Shown: one piece after another, positions 1-7,802 of the stretch
Layout: the number at the start of each line of letters is the position of its first letter
How positions within the stretch are numbered: position 1 is the stretch's first letter
Source of the DNA: Parabacteroides sp.
GTDB lineage: Bacteria > Bacteroidota > Bacteroidia > Bacteroidales > Tannerellaceae
Direction of reading: 5' to 3'
Length of the DNA stretch: 32,671 nt
NCBI GenBank assembly: GCA_018054455.1
Contig: JAGPJL010000008.1
Span: 10,187-42,857 of the forward strand
Translations under genes and position numbers: made by a program
The notes under the pieces: model-generated
The model's input: the letters and a program-made list of their open reading frames with translations, nothing else
Told to the model about the DNA's origin: nothing
Databases searched by the model: none

Positions 1-821
1 GAAGAATTCGTGACATTGAACGAATTATCAACAAGAAATTTGAAAAGGGCGTAATGCCTACCGGTAAGTCAATCTGCGAAAAGCAGCTGCTTAACCTGGT
101 TGACCAGATTGAAAAGGTAAAGGTAAATGAAGAAGAAATCAATCCGTTGATGCCTGATATTTACCGTAAGCTTGAATGGCTGGAAAAAGAAGACATCATC
201 AAACGTATAGTTTCTATGGAATTTAACCGTTTGATCGATTATTATAGCAACGCACCTGAAATTCAGGACGCAACAGACGAACGCAGTGCACGCAGAGGCG
301 AATTCGGCGAACGCGGAAGCAGAGAATTTGGAAGCAGCGAGCGCGGCGAACGTGGAAGCAGAAATCCTTCGCAAGCTCAGGAAGGCTATTCTCGCTTGTT
401 CCTTAACTTCGGAAAGGCTGACGGATTATTCCCGAATCAACTTATTGAACTTATCAATAAATGTGTACCGGGTAAAGTTCAGGTCGGAAAAATCGATTTA
501 CGCGACAACTTCTCTTTCTTTGAAGTTGAATCTGCTGAATCGGACCGTGTTATCAAGGAAATGAGTGGATTCGAAGTAGACGGCAGACGCATCTCCGTTG
601 AACCTGCTCAGGGCAGAAAAGAAGGCGGCGACCGCGGACCTCGCGGTGGTGGCGAATATAAAGGAAGACGCGATCGTAAGGACTTTGGTAGCGCAAGCGG
701 AAGCGGTCGTCCATCTTATGGCGCAGGCAGACGCGAAGAAAGCGGAGACAAACCATGGAGACGCAGCTCTGGCAGCAATGACCGTGATCGCAAGCCAAGC
801 ACGAACAAATACCGCCGGTAA
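1..821 (+). CDS. DEAD-box ATP-dependent RNA helicase, C-terminal part (5' end outside window)
   Basis: The reading frame is open from base 3 with no stop before 821, so this is the 3' end of a longer gene. The Met at 54 is internal and not the start. The visible part opens with the end of the helicase core (an RDIERIINKKFEKG-like stretch), typical of Bacteroidetes DeaD/CsdA-like helicases. A charged Arg/Gly/Ser/Glu spacer follows, with degenerate GERGSR-like repeats. Then comes a DbpA-type RNA-binding domain, roughly YSRLFLNFGKADG to RRISVEPA. The protein ends in an RG-rich, basic, probably disordered tail. The family unwinds structured RNA during ribosome assembly and cold adaptation in the cytoplasm. 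The ATPase motifs (Walker A, DEAD) lie upstream of the window, so the call rests on the C-terminal half. A strong terminator follows at 845-889. Confidence 0.88.
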   Translation, partial: RIRDIERIINKKFEKGVMPTGKSICEKQLLNLVDQIEKVKVNEEEINPLMPDIYRKLEWLEKEDIIKRIVSMEFNRLIDYYSNAPEIQDATDERSARRGEFGERGSREFGSSERGERGSRNPSQAQEGYSRLFLNFGKADGLFPNQLIELINKCVPGKVQVGKIDLRDNFSFFEVESAESDRVIKEMSGFEVDGRRISVEPAQGRKEGGDRGPRGGGEYKGRRDRKDFGSASGSGRPSYGAGRREESGDKPWRRSSGSNDRDRKPSTNKYRR

Positions 822-844
822 TCAACTGGTGATTGTATAATACA

Positions 845-889
845 AAGCCGCCTGTCAGACCTCTTAACGAGGATTCTGACAGGCGGCTT
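845..889. terminator. Strong bidirectional intrinsic terminator between convergent genes
   Basis: A perfect 14-bp inverted repeat (845-858 aagccgcctgtcag with 876-889 ctgacaggcggctt) encloses a 17-nt loop and is followed on the plus strand by ctttatg. On the minus strand the arm runs into tttgtattat. It sits between the helicase stop (821) and the dipeptidyl-peptidase stop (920), so it probably ends both convergent transcripts. Confidence 0.85.
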
Positions 890-919
890 CTTTATGTACA
901 GCCGGCATTGCCGGGAGTG

Positions 920-3061
920 TTATTTTACAAGCTTAAGCTCATTGATAAGGCGAGGACATTTACCCCACTTGTCTATCATGAACAATACGTAGCGGATATC
1001 TACCGAAATAGTACGCTGTAAAGCTGGTTCGAAGGCAATATCGCCACTCATCGCTTCCCAGTTACCATCGAAGGCCAAGCCTATAAGACGGGCATTCTTG
1101 TCGAATACAGGGCTCCCTGAATTTCCTCCGGTAATATCATTGTTGGAAAGGAAACAAAGATTCATGTCACCCTTACCGTTGCCATACTGTCCAAAGTCTT
1201 TTGACTTTAATAAGCTTATAATTTCGGGTTGTACCCAGAATTCATCACTCTCAGGATTTTCCTTTTCAAATACCCCTTGCGTGGTTGTATAATAATCGTA
1301 CTGCGCTGCATCATAAGGGCGATAGCCGCCGATTGATCCGTAGCTTACACGCATGGTGAAGTTGGCATCCGAGGATAACGCCTGATTAGGATTCATTTCT
1401 TTCAGACCAGCAAAGTAAAGACGTTCGCCTTTGGCAATGTCGAACTGAGACTCTCCCATAAACTGCTGCATTTCGAAAAGCGAAATCAAAACAGAAAGAC
1501 TTAATTTATAAGAAGGATCGTTCTTCAGTTTTTCGTAACGAGCCGGATTCTTAAGCGCCTCAGCTATTTTATCGTACGAAGTAAGGGATGTTTTCTTAAA
1601 CAGATCAGCGGCATATTTCGCGTAGTTGCCTTTGTATTTTTTATCAATCGATGGATAAATATCTGGCAGATACTTAGAAGGAACGCGCTTTTTTACGACT
1701 TCCATCATAGAAGCAAGCACCTGTTGGTCCAAAGCAGCATCATAATCCTTAAAGAAAGGCTTAATCTGACTTTCCAGAATAAGGTCGATCTCTTCGGGAG
1801 TTGAATTGTGCACATCAACCGACTGAACCATGCGGGTCAGCTTCACGATCTCTGCACCTCCGGCAAAAGCTTCACCCAGATAGGTAGCAATCTGGCGGTA
1901 TTCGTTGGTTGTTGTATAGCCCTTTTCAAGCAATGACAATACATCTCCGTAAACAGCCTTGCGTTCTGGCGACTGAGCCACCCAGGTAGCAAATTCTTTT
2001 TCCTGCTCCTGTTTACGCTCAATAACATTCAGATTGGCCAAACCACGGTTCATACCAATAGAATTCTTCCAGTAATTGGAGCTTCCCTGGTATTTTGAAG
2101 CATACTTGATGCGAACTTCATCACTTGCCAGCATGCCTTGTTTCCAGATATCTTGTTTAATACCACGAACCTCGATGCGCGGTTTGTTACTGTTTTCAAT
2201 CCGTTGCTGTACACCCCATGAGCTCAGGTAACGATCCGTGCTTCCCGGATAACCAATTGTCATGGCATAATCCTTGTCCTGATAACCCTGCAAAGATACC
2301 TCTGGTACGTATCGAGGCTTGTAAGGCTTGTTTGCAGCTGCATATTCGGCCGATTTATTGTCGGCCGACGCATATACGCGGAAAACAGAAAAGTCGCCTG
2401 TATGACGCGGCCACATCCAGTTATCGGTATCACCACCGAATTTACCAACCGAACTTGGAGGAGTAAATACCAGGCGAACGTCGTTAAATACATCGTACAC
2501 CTGCAAATAGTATACATTGTTGTTGTAGTAAGGGAATACTTCGGCATACTGCATATCATCGTTACCAACAGAATCGCAAAGAACTTTGCTGATCGAATCG
2601 GCAGCCTGAATACGCGCCACTTCATTACTCATCGTATCAATCACAGCCATGATACGATCGGTTACATTAACCGTTTTCTTTAAAAACTTAACAGATAAAC
2701 CCGGGACCGGAAGTTCCTGTTCCTTGGTTTGCGAAACGAATCCATCTTTCAGATAATCATGTTCTACACTACTAAGGCTCTGAATAGAGCCGAAACCACA
2801 ATGGTGGTTAGTAAAAATTAAACCCTCTTCGGAAACAGCGATACCGGTGCAACCGCCTCCGAAAATCACCACGGCCTGGCTGATACTGGCTTGGTCTTCA
2901 CTATGCAAACTATCGTACGGCAAATTGAAGCCAAGCTCCTTCATCCGTTCAATATTTTGTTTGTTCAACTCGTTCAGCAACCACATGCCTTCATCGGCCC
3001 GTACGCTGCTCACTGCAATAAGAAGCAGCAATAAAGGCAACAATCTTCTCATAAACGTCAT
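920..3061 (-). CDS. S46-family dipeptidyl-peptidase, DPP7-like, exported
   Basis: A 713-residue serine exopeptidase of MEROPS family S46, which removes dipeptides from peptide N-termini in the periplasm. P. gingivalis DPP7 and DPP11 are about 712-720 residues, so this is full length. The N-terminus is a signal peptide (basic MTFMRRLL, Leu-rich core, cleavage near SSVRA-DEG). The trypsin-like triad is visible: His in FTNHHCGF (86/87), Asp in RHTGDF (about 223), and Ser in TGGNSGSPV (648). The residue 18 after the catalytic Ser is Gly (666, in AFDGNW). DPP11, specific for Asp/Glu at P1, has Arg there, so this should be the DPP7 type with hydrophobic P1 preference. The start lies 10 bp after the DUF389 gene, so it is probably the last gene of the ruvB-flippase-DUF389 transcript. 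Confidence 0.93.
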   Translation of the reverse strand: MTFMRRLLPLLLLLIAVSSVRADEGMWLLNELNKQNIERMKELGFNLPYDSLHSEDQASISQAVVIFGGGCTGIAVSEEGLIFTNHHCGFGSIQSLSSVEHDYLKDGFVSQTKEQELPVPGLSVKFLKKTVNVTDRIMAVIDTMSNEVARIQAADSISKVLCDSVGNDDMQYAEVFPYYNNNVYYLQVYDVFNDVRLVFTPPSSVGKFGGDTDNWMWPRHTGDFSVFRVYASADNKSAEYAAANKPYKPRYVPEVSLQGYQDKDYAMTIGYPGSTDRYLSSWGVQQRIENSNKPRIEVRGIKQDIWKQGMLASDEVRIKYASKYQGSSNYWKNSIGMNRGLANLNVIERKQEQEKEFATWVAQSPERKAVYGDVLSLLEKGYTTTNEYRQIATYLGEAFAGGAEIVKLTRMVQSVDVHNSTPEEIDLILESQIKPFFKDYDAALDQQVLASMMEVVKKRVPSKYLPDIYPSIDKKYKGNYAKYAADLFKKTSLTSYDKIAEALKNPARYEKLKNDPSYKLSLSVLISLFEMQQFMGESQFDIAKGERLYFAGLKEMNPNQALSSDANFTMRVSYGSIGGYRPYDAAQYDYYTTTQGVFEKENPESDEFWVQPEIISLLKSKDFGQYGNGKGDMNLCFLSNNDITGGNSGSPVFDKNARLIGLAFDGNWEAMSGDIAFEPALQRTISVDIRYVLFMIDKWGKCPRLINELKLVK

Positions 3062-3071
3062 TCTTTTTTAG

Positions 3072-4430
3072 TTATTCAATTATTAATTTAATATTCTTCA
3101 TTTTAGTTCTGGCTATCAACCACTCTCTAAGTTTCTCACGGTCTTTTTCATTGATTTTTTTTATACTTTTAAGGTAGACAAGCATCACAGTATCCTGTTT
3201 CATGCTGTCGGTACGAATCACATACGTATGGGAAAAAGAAGCCTCCTGAACGGTTGGAAACAGCACTTTCATTTCCGGTAAAAGCCGTGAGGTTAGCAAC
3301 CCATACGATTTATATTGGTCTAAACTGCGTTTTAATGAATCAATGGTCTGAGATTGTACACGTAAAACATCTTCACTGTTTTTATAAAGATCTTGCATAA
3401 GCAAGCTTTTCAGTTCGTTAATATCCGGAGATTTTTGGCCAAATCCTTGCTGTACGATCAGTGAAGTTCCTTCCAACCCGTAATTCTTTAGCTTGAGCCG
3501 TGCACTTTCTATAATCGATTGCGGGACCTCACGTCCAATCAATACAATCTTGATTTCTTTTGTATCACGGGTAAGAGTAATGGTTTTATTTAGCAATTGT
3601 GTATTGGGAAAATCTATTTCTTTTGCTATATAACGGTTTACCCGATCATTAAAATAGGTAGTACGGACCAGGTTATAGCTCAGAAACAAACTGGGAACAA
3701 GGGTAAAGAACACAATTACTCCTACGTAACGATGAACCGTCTTTTCCCGTTGCTTATCCAAAAATACTTTTTTGGGATACTTTAAAAAACGAACTACTAT
3801 AAATGTTGCTAAACTTATAAAAACGGTATTGATAAAAAAGAGATAGAAAGCTCCGAAAAAGTAATATGGATTAGCGGTAGCCAGCCCGTATCCTGCAGTA
3901 CAAAGCGGAGGCATCAAAGCAGTAGCTATAGCCACACCGGGAATAACATTGCCTTTCGACTTGGTAGAGCTTGCAATAATCCCTGCAAAACCACCAAAAA
4001 GGGCGATCAAAACATCATAAACAGTAGGTTGTGTACGGGCAAGTAATTCACTTTGGGCTTCGCTTATGGGAGAAATAAGAAAATAAACAGCCGATGTAAT
4101 CACACTGAAAACAACTGCTGTAACAAAGTTGCGGAATGCTCGTTTAATCATCTCGAAATCCCAGATACCTAATCCCATTCCAAATCCCATGATTGGTCCC
4201 ATCAGGGGGGATATCAACATGGCACCGATAATTACCGCCGTAGAGTTGGTATTAAGCCCAAGTGATGCTATAAAAGTGGCAAAAATGAGTACCCAAAGGG
4301 TGGTTCCTTTAAATTCTATATCTTTACTTATGGATTCGATGGTTTCCAGCTCGTCTTCTTTATCCTGACGAACATCAAAGTTGCGGACAAAAAAGTCCGA
4401 CACCCTACCCCGAAAAATCCTTTTATCCAT
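3072..4430 (-). CDS. DUF389 (TIGR00341-type) multi-pass inner-membrane protein
   Basis: A 452-residue protein of the DUF389 family, whose function is not established. It has a soluble acidic N-terminus (about 1-40) and then hydrophobic helices containing the family hallmark NSTAVIIGAMLISPLMGPIM (about residues 62-81). Further helices include VIPGVAIATALMPPLCTAGY and a pair near 190-260. The C-terminal soluble region (about 270-452) is rich in Lys and Glu. It is tightly packed, 6 bp after the flippase gene and 10 bp before the peptidase, which supports one transcript. Nothing in the neighbourhood points to a specific transported substrate. Confidence 0.85.
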   Translation of the reverse strand: MDKRIFRGRVSDFFVRNFDVRQDKEDELETIESISKDIEFKGTTLWVLIFATFIASLGLNTNSTAVIIGAMLISPLMGPIMGFGMGLGIWDFEMIKRAFRNFVTAVVFSVITSAVYFLISPISEAQSELLARTQPTVYDVLIALFGGFAGIIASSTKSKGNVIPGVAIATALMPPLCTAGYGLATANPYYFFGAFYLFFINTVFISLATFIVVRFLKYPKKVFLDKQREKTVHRYVGVIVFFTLVPSLFLSYNLVRTTYFNDRVNRYIAKEIDFPNTQLLNKTITLTRDTKEIKIVLIGREVPQSIIESARLKLKNYGLEGTSLIVQQGFGQKSPDINELKSLLMQDLYKNSEDVLRVQSQTIDSLKRSLDQYKSYGLLTSRLLPEMKVLFPTVQEASFSHTYVIRTDSMKQDTVMLVYLKSIKKINEKDREKLREWLIARTKMKNIKLIIE

Positions 4431-4436
4431 CTCGCT

Positions 4437-5933
4437 CTATTTAATAAATCTTCCTATATAAGGCAGTTCCCGCAAGGGCAAATCGCGCCTTACTATGAAC
4501 CCAAGGAATATCAGCAGCCAAACTGTCCTGTACAACAACCGAAGCACTTCCGATTCGATGGTTGGCAGCATGGCGAAAGCATAAAGTATTCCAGCCACCA
4601 CAAAGTAAATAAAAGCTGATTTCATATCATATTTAATTGGAAACTTCTTTTGCCCAACTACGTACGACATAACCATCATTAACAAATTACAGGCAAAAGA
4701 GGCCCATGCACAGGCCATAAATCCATATTTTGGAGCAAAAAAGACGATAATGGAGACAGTAGCGACGCATCCGATGGTAGAGAAGTAAGCGCCCCATTGT
4801 GTCTTGTCGCTCAGTTTATACCAAAGAGAAAGGTTAAAGTAGATACCGAAAAAGAGTTCGCCAAGCATAACAATGGGTACTACTTTCAGTCCAGGGTAAT
4901 AGGCCGGGGCCACAAAGTACTTCAGGATATCCATGTAGAACATCACGCCAAGGAAGATAACCAGCGAGAAAATGATAAAATACTTCATTGCCTCGGCATA
5001 CGACCGGGTGTTATCTTCGTTCTTGTTGCGGGCAAATATAAACGGCTCGTAAGCAAAACGGAATGCCTGGGTAAACATCACCATGATGACGGCTATTTTG
5101 AAACAGGCTCCGTAAATACCCAATTGCTCGGAAGCATATACTTTGTCAGAAAACAGGAACGGAAACAGAATTTTATCTGCAGTTTGGTTGAATACACCCG
5201 CCAAACCAAGTATAAGTATGGGGAGTGAATAGCGAAGCATTTGTTTTAACAGCGCTCCGTCGAAGGTATATTTGAATCCGGTCAGCTCTTTTGCCAGCAG
5301 CAGCAGGCACAAAGCCGATCCGATCAGATTAGCAACAAAGACATACCCTACTCCATAATCCGGAATATAAAACCAGCTGATAGATTGAGGATAATGGGTG
5401 TGCAACCACGGACAGAGTACGAGTAAAAATATATTGAGTCCGATATTCAGGAAAATTATAAGCAACTTGACTGTTGCAAATTTGATGGGGCGGTTCTCAT
5501 ACCTGAGATAAGCGAAAGGAATGGCACTGAAAGCATCCATGGCTACAATAACAACCAGCATACCCACGTACTCGGGATGCTCGTTATAACCCAGTCCGTT
5601 GCTAACAGGAATCAGGAACATTAAACCGAGGACCACGAAAAGCAGCGAAGTAAAACCAATCGAAATCAGGGTAGTGCTGTACACCTGCATGGGATTATGA
5701 ACATCCTTTTTGTTGATGTACCGAAAGAACCCTGTCTCCATCCCATAGGTAAGGAAAACAAGCAGCAGTGCTGTCCATCCGTAAAGGTTAGTCATCACCC
5801 CGAACTCGCCCGTTCCGGCCAGCACCCTGCTATACATGGGCACAAGCAGCCAGTTAAGCATCCTGCCAATAATACTACTTAATCCATACACGGCTGTATC
5901 TTTAGCCAGCCGTTTCATTCCTCCTCCTGCCAT
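4437..5933 (-). CDS. Polysaccharide/lipid-linked oligosaccharide flippase (MATE/Wzx-like)
   Basis: A 498-residue membrane protein with about 12-14 predicted helices along its length, matching the polysaccharide biosynthesis (RfbX/Wzx, MOP superfamily) group. The N-terminal motif KDTAVYGLSSIIGRMLNWLL and the loop AYLRYENRPIKFATVKL are characteristic of Bacteroidetes members. These proteins move lipid-linked sugars across the inner membrane for capsule, LPS or O-antigen assembly. No glycosyltransferase genes are next to it, so the substrate is unknown. The start could be the ATG at 5933 or Met6 at 5918. An AGGAGG-like run lies just before Met6, inside the longer reading frame, so a five-residue uncertainty remains. 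It is 50 bp downstream of ruvB, as I recall from other Bacteroidales genomes. Confidence 0.87.
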   Translation of the reverse strand: MAGGGMKRLAKDTAVYGLSSIIGRMLNWLLVPMYSRVLAGTGEFGVMTNLYGWTALLLVFLTYGMETGFFRYINKKDVHNPMQVYSTTLISIGFTSLLFVVLGLMFLIPVSNGLGYNEHPEYVGMLVVIVAMDAFSAIPFAYLRYENRPIKFATVKLLIIFLNIGLNIFLLVLCPWLHTHYPQSISWFYIPDYGVGYVFVANLIGSALCLLLLAKELTGFKYTFDGALLKQMLRYSLPILILGLAGVFNQTADKILFPFLFSDKVYASEQLGIYGACFKIAVIMVMFTQAFRFAYEPFIFARNKNEDNTRSYAEAMKYFIIFSLVIFLGVMFYMDILKYFVAPAYYPGLKVVPIVMLGELFFGIYFNLSLWYKLSDKTQWGAYFSTIGCVATVSIIVFFAPKYGFMACAWASFACNLLMMVMSYVVGQKKFPIKYDMKSAFIYFVVAGILYAFAMLPTIESEVLRLLYRTVWLLIFLGFIVRRDLPLRELPYIGRFIK

Positions 5934-5983
5934 ACTTTTATAACATCATCCGCTCTGAACCGTCCGAAAGACGATCCGTATTA

Positions 5984-7009
5984 TTACTCAAAAAGAAAAC
6001 CTTGTGAACTGTTGGGTGTGCGACCCAGGTGACGGTAGGCCAGTTCCGTTACTTCCCTTCCCCGGGGAGTACGCTTAATAAAACCTTCCTTGATAAGGAA
6101 CGGTTCGTATACCTCCTCCAACGTTCCGGGATCTTCGCCCAGTGCTGTGGCAATAGTAGTAATGCCAACCGGACCTCCGCCAAACTTATCGATAATGGTG
6201 GTAAGCAATTTATTGTCTATCTGATCCAATCCGTACCGGTCGATGTTAAGAGCCTCCAGCGAATAACAGGCAATAGCTTTGTCGATATGTCCATTGCCTT
6301 TTACCTGAGCAAAGTCGCGTACACGACGAAGCAATGCATTGGCGATACGGGGCGTACCACGACTGCGCGACGAAATTTCATGGGCGGCGCTCAGTTCGCA
6401 TTTTACATTGAGTATATCCGCACTACGAAGGATAATCTTCGTAAGCGTATCCATATCGTAATACTCAAGGTGCATGTTGATTCCAAACCGGGCACGAAGG
6501 GGACTTGTAAGCAATCCGCTCCGCGTAGTGGCTCCAACAAGGGTGAAAGGACAAAGATCTATCTGAATAGACCGGGCACTGGGGCCTTTGTCTATCATTA
6601 TATCTATACGGTAATCTTCCATGGCCGAGTACAGGTACTCTTCCACAACAGGACTAAGCCGGTGTATTTCGTCAATAAAAAGCACGTCGTTTTTTTCGAG
6701 GGATGTGAGCACGCCGGCCAGATCGCCTGGCTTATCCAGCACAGGACCACTCGTTACCTTGAATCCTACGCCAAGTTCGTTGGCAAGAATATTGCTCAGG
6801 GTTGTTTTTCCAAGTCCGGGAGGGCCGTGAAGCAGCACGTGATCCAGCGCTTCCTTACGCATTCGGGCAGCCATAACAAAGACCTTGAGGTTATCCACCA
6901 CCTTGTCTTGTCCGCTAAAGCTGTCGAACGTTAACGGACGAAGCGCATTTTCGTACTCCCGTTCGTATTCGCCCACACGGGGTTCGCGTATATCAAATTC
7001 GTCTTCCAT
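5984..7009 (-). CDS. ruvB: Holliday junction branch-migration helicase RuvB
   Basis: A 341-residue AAA+ ATPase that, with RuvA, drives branch migration of Holliday junctions in recombinational repair. Walker A is GPPGLGKTT (about 62-70), Walker B is FIDEIHR (111-117), and sensor 1 is in GATTRSG, followed by the RARFGI arginine-finger region. The C-terminal winged-helix domain carries [20 protein letters not shown]. Length and motifs are those of the standard family. No ruvA or ruvC is present in the window. The start ATG at 7009 is preceded on the minus strand by a TAACTTTG -7-like element (7035-7042). It heads the co-directional run continuing into the flippase, DUF389 and peptidase genes. 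Confidence 0.98.
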   Translation of the reverse strand: MEDEFDIREPRVGEYEREYENALRPLTFDSFSGQDKVVDNLKVFVMAARMRKEALDHVLLHGPPGLGKTTLSNILANELGVGFKVTSGPVLDKPGDLAGVLTSLEKNDVLFIDEIHRLSPVVEEYLYSAMEDYRIDIMIDKGPSARSIQIDLCPFTLVGATTRSGLLTSPLRARFGINMHLEYYDMDTLTKIILRSADILNVKCELSAAHEISSRSRGTPRIANALLRRVRDFAQVKGNGHIDKAIACYSLEALNIDRYGLDQIDNKLLTTIIDKFGGGPVGITTIATALGEDPGTLEEVYEPFLIKEGFIKRTPRGREVTELAYRHLGRTPNSSQGFLFE

Positions 7010-7034
7010 CTTTCTCTTTTAAGCAATTAACCCG

Positions 7035-7042
7035 CAAAGTTA
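7035..7042 (-). promoter_or_regulatory. Putative Bacteroidetes -7 promoter element for ruvB
   Basis: Read on the minus strand this is TAACTTTG, matching TAnnTTTG and lying about 26 bp upstream of the ruvB ATG. I see no clear TTG -33 box at the right distance, so confidence is moderate. It lies just left of the divergent promoter at 7062-7093. Confidence 0.5.
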
Positions 7043-7061
7043 TAAATATAAGGGATAATTC

Positions 7062-7093
7062 TTTGGCGTTATGCCTTATTTCTTTTACATTTG
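7062..7093 (+). promoter_or_regulatory. Putative Bacteroidetes promoter for the HU-related gene
   Basis: TTTG at 7062-7065, 20 bp of spacer, then TACATTTG at 7086-7093. This fits the Bacteroides consensus (-33 TTTG/TTG, -7 TAnnTTTG). Transcription would begin near 7100, upstream of the repeat array, giving a leader of about 155 nt that contains all the repeats. It faces away from the ruvB promoter. Confidence 0.6.
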
Positions 7094-7108
7094 TAGTGAG
7101 CAATTTAT

Positions 7109-7196
7109 AAAAGCATGTACATGTAAATTGAAAACCATGTACATGCTTTTCGAAAAGCATGTACATGTAAATCTAAAACCATGTACATCCTTTTTA
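7109..7196. repeat. Palindromic repeat array: two 44-bp direct repeats holding four catgtacatg boxes at 22-bp pitch
   Basis: The 10-bp palindrome catgtacatg occurs at 7114, 7136 and 7158, with a 9/10 copy (catgtacatc) at 7180. The spacing is exactly 22 bp each time. The array is also two 44-bp direct repeats (7109-7152 and 7153-7196) that differ at only a few positions. Boxes 2 and 3 with their flanks form a perfect 32-bp palindrome (7136-7167, centred on ttttcgaaaa). A related palindrome, ttacatgtaa, lies at 7229-7238. The phasing of about two helical turns suggests protein dimers binding one face of the DNA. Alternatively, if transcribed from 7100, the boxes form hairpins in the HU-related gene's leader. 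Confidence 0.9.
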
Positions 7197-7228
7197 ATAT
7201 ATATCCCATATTTTACAGAAAAAGACGG

Positions 7229-7238
7229 TTACATGTAA
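7229..7238. repeat. Fifth, isolated palindrome related to the array (ttacatgtaa)
   Basis: A perfect 10-bp palindrome 19 bp before the HU-related start codon. Its tacatgtaaa core is shared with the right flanks of array boxes 1 and 3 (tacatgtaaat at 7118-7128 and 7162-7172). It is 41 bp beyond the last box and out of the 22-bp phase. Confidence 0.6.
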
Positions 7239-7256
7239 ACTTTAAATCAATATAGA

Positions 7257-7643
7257 ATGAGCATTTCATACAAATCGCGCCGGATGGTAAGTAACTACCC
7301 GGGAAAAGAGAAAGTAGGATTCATGGCCACCAAAGCCAATGGAAAAACAATACATACCGATGAGCTTTGCCGGACTATTGCCGACAAAACAACGCTTTCG
7401 ACAGCCGATGTAAAAGGGGTAATCGAAGCCCTTGTTTGCGAACTGGAATCGTCGCTGGAAGAAGGAAACCAAGTGCATATAGGCGACATGGGCACTTTCG
7501 GCATTACCCTTACCAGTCCCACTGTAGAAAAGCCCGAAGAACTTCGCGCCAACTATGTAACCGTAAAAAGTATCAACTACCTCCCTTCTACCCGAATTAA
7601 GGAGCGTTTGCGGAAGGCCACCTTTACAAAAGCGGGTAAATAG
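7257..7643 (+). CDS. HU-related (TIGR01201-type) DNA-binding protein
   Basis: A 128-residue protein of the Bacteroidetes-specific HU-related group. After a basic leader (MSISYKSRRMVSNYPGKEK) it has the helical half HTDELCRTIADKTTLSTADVKGVIEALVCELESSL. Then comes GNQVHIGDMGTFGITL, the HU turn and beta-arm entry, and a basic tail. The MSISYK start is usual for this group, so I keep 7257 rather than the inner Met at 7323. Relatives are nucleoid-type DNA-binding proteins, often found in multiple copies and poorly characterised. It stands alone, divergent from ruvB, behind the unusual palindromic array. An autoregulatory link to that array is inference only. Confidence 0.85.
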   Translation: MSISYKSRRMVSNYPGKEKVGFMATKANGKTIHTDELCRTIADKTTLSTADVKGVIEALVCELESSLEEGNQVHIGDMGTFGITLTSPTVEKPEELRANYVTVKSINYLPSTRIKERLRKATFTKAGK

Positions 7644-7752
7644 TCTTTGTCGGTCAGCCTCAAAAGGGTTGTCAGGGGGTTGTTTTGTAAACAATGAGGG
7701 ACATGGTGCTTCGTTTATTACAAAATAACATCCTGCGGATTTGTCTATCTAT

Positions 7753-7760
7753 TACATTTG
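7753..7760 (+). promoter_or_regulatory. Putative -7 promoter element for the GH3 gene
   Basis: TACATTTG matches TAnnTTTG and lies about 42 bp before the ATG at 7803. No convincing TTTG/TTG box lies 19-21 bp further upstream (TTTG at 7740-7743 is too close). The rest of 7644-7802 shows no other clear element and no obvious terminator for the HU-related gene. Confidence 0.45.
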
Positions 7761-7802
7761 TGTGCAGAATACCAATAGTAAGAGTAAAAACACATAGAGA
7801 GT

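Noticed and set aside
6029..6934. Long open frame of 301 codons antisense to ruvB
   Set aside because: It lies wholly inside the unmistakable ruvB gene on the other strand and has no recognisable domain. It is a shadow of ruvB codon bias.
7109..7196. Reading the 22-bp periodic array as a CRISPR array
   Set aside because: Repeats of about 10 bp with 12-bp near-identical spacers and no cas genes do not fit. The spacers themselves recur every 44 bp.
7680..7694. ttgttt/aaacaa inverted repeat as a terminator for the HU-related gene
   Set aside because: The stem is six A/T-rich pairs with no T-tract after it, so it is too weak to call.
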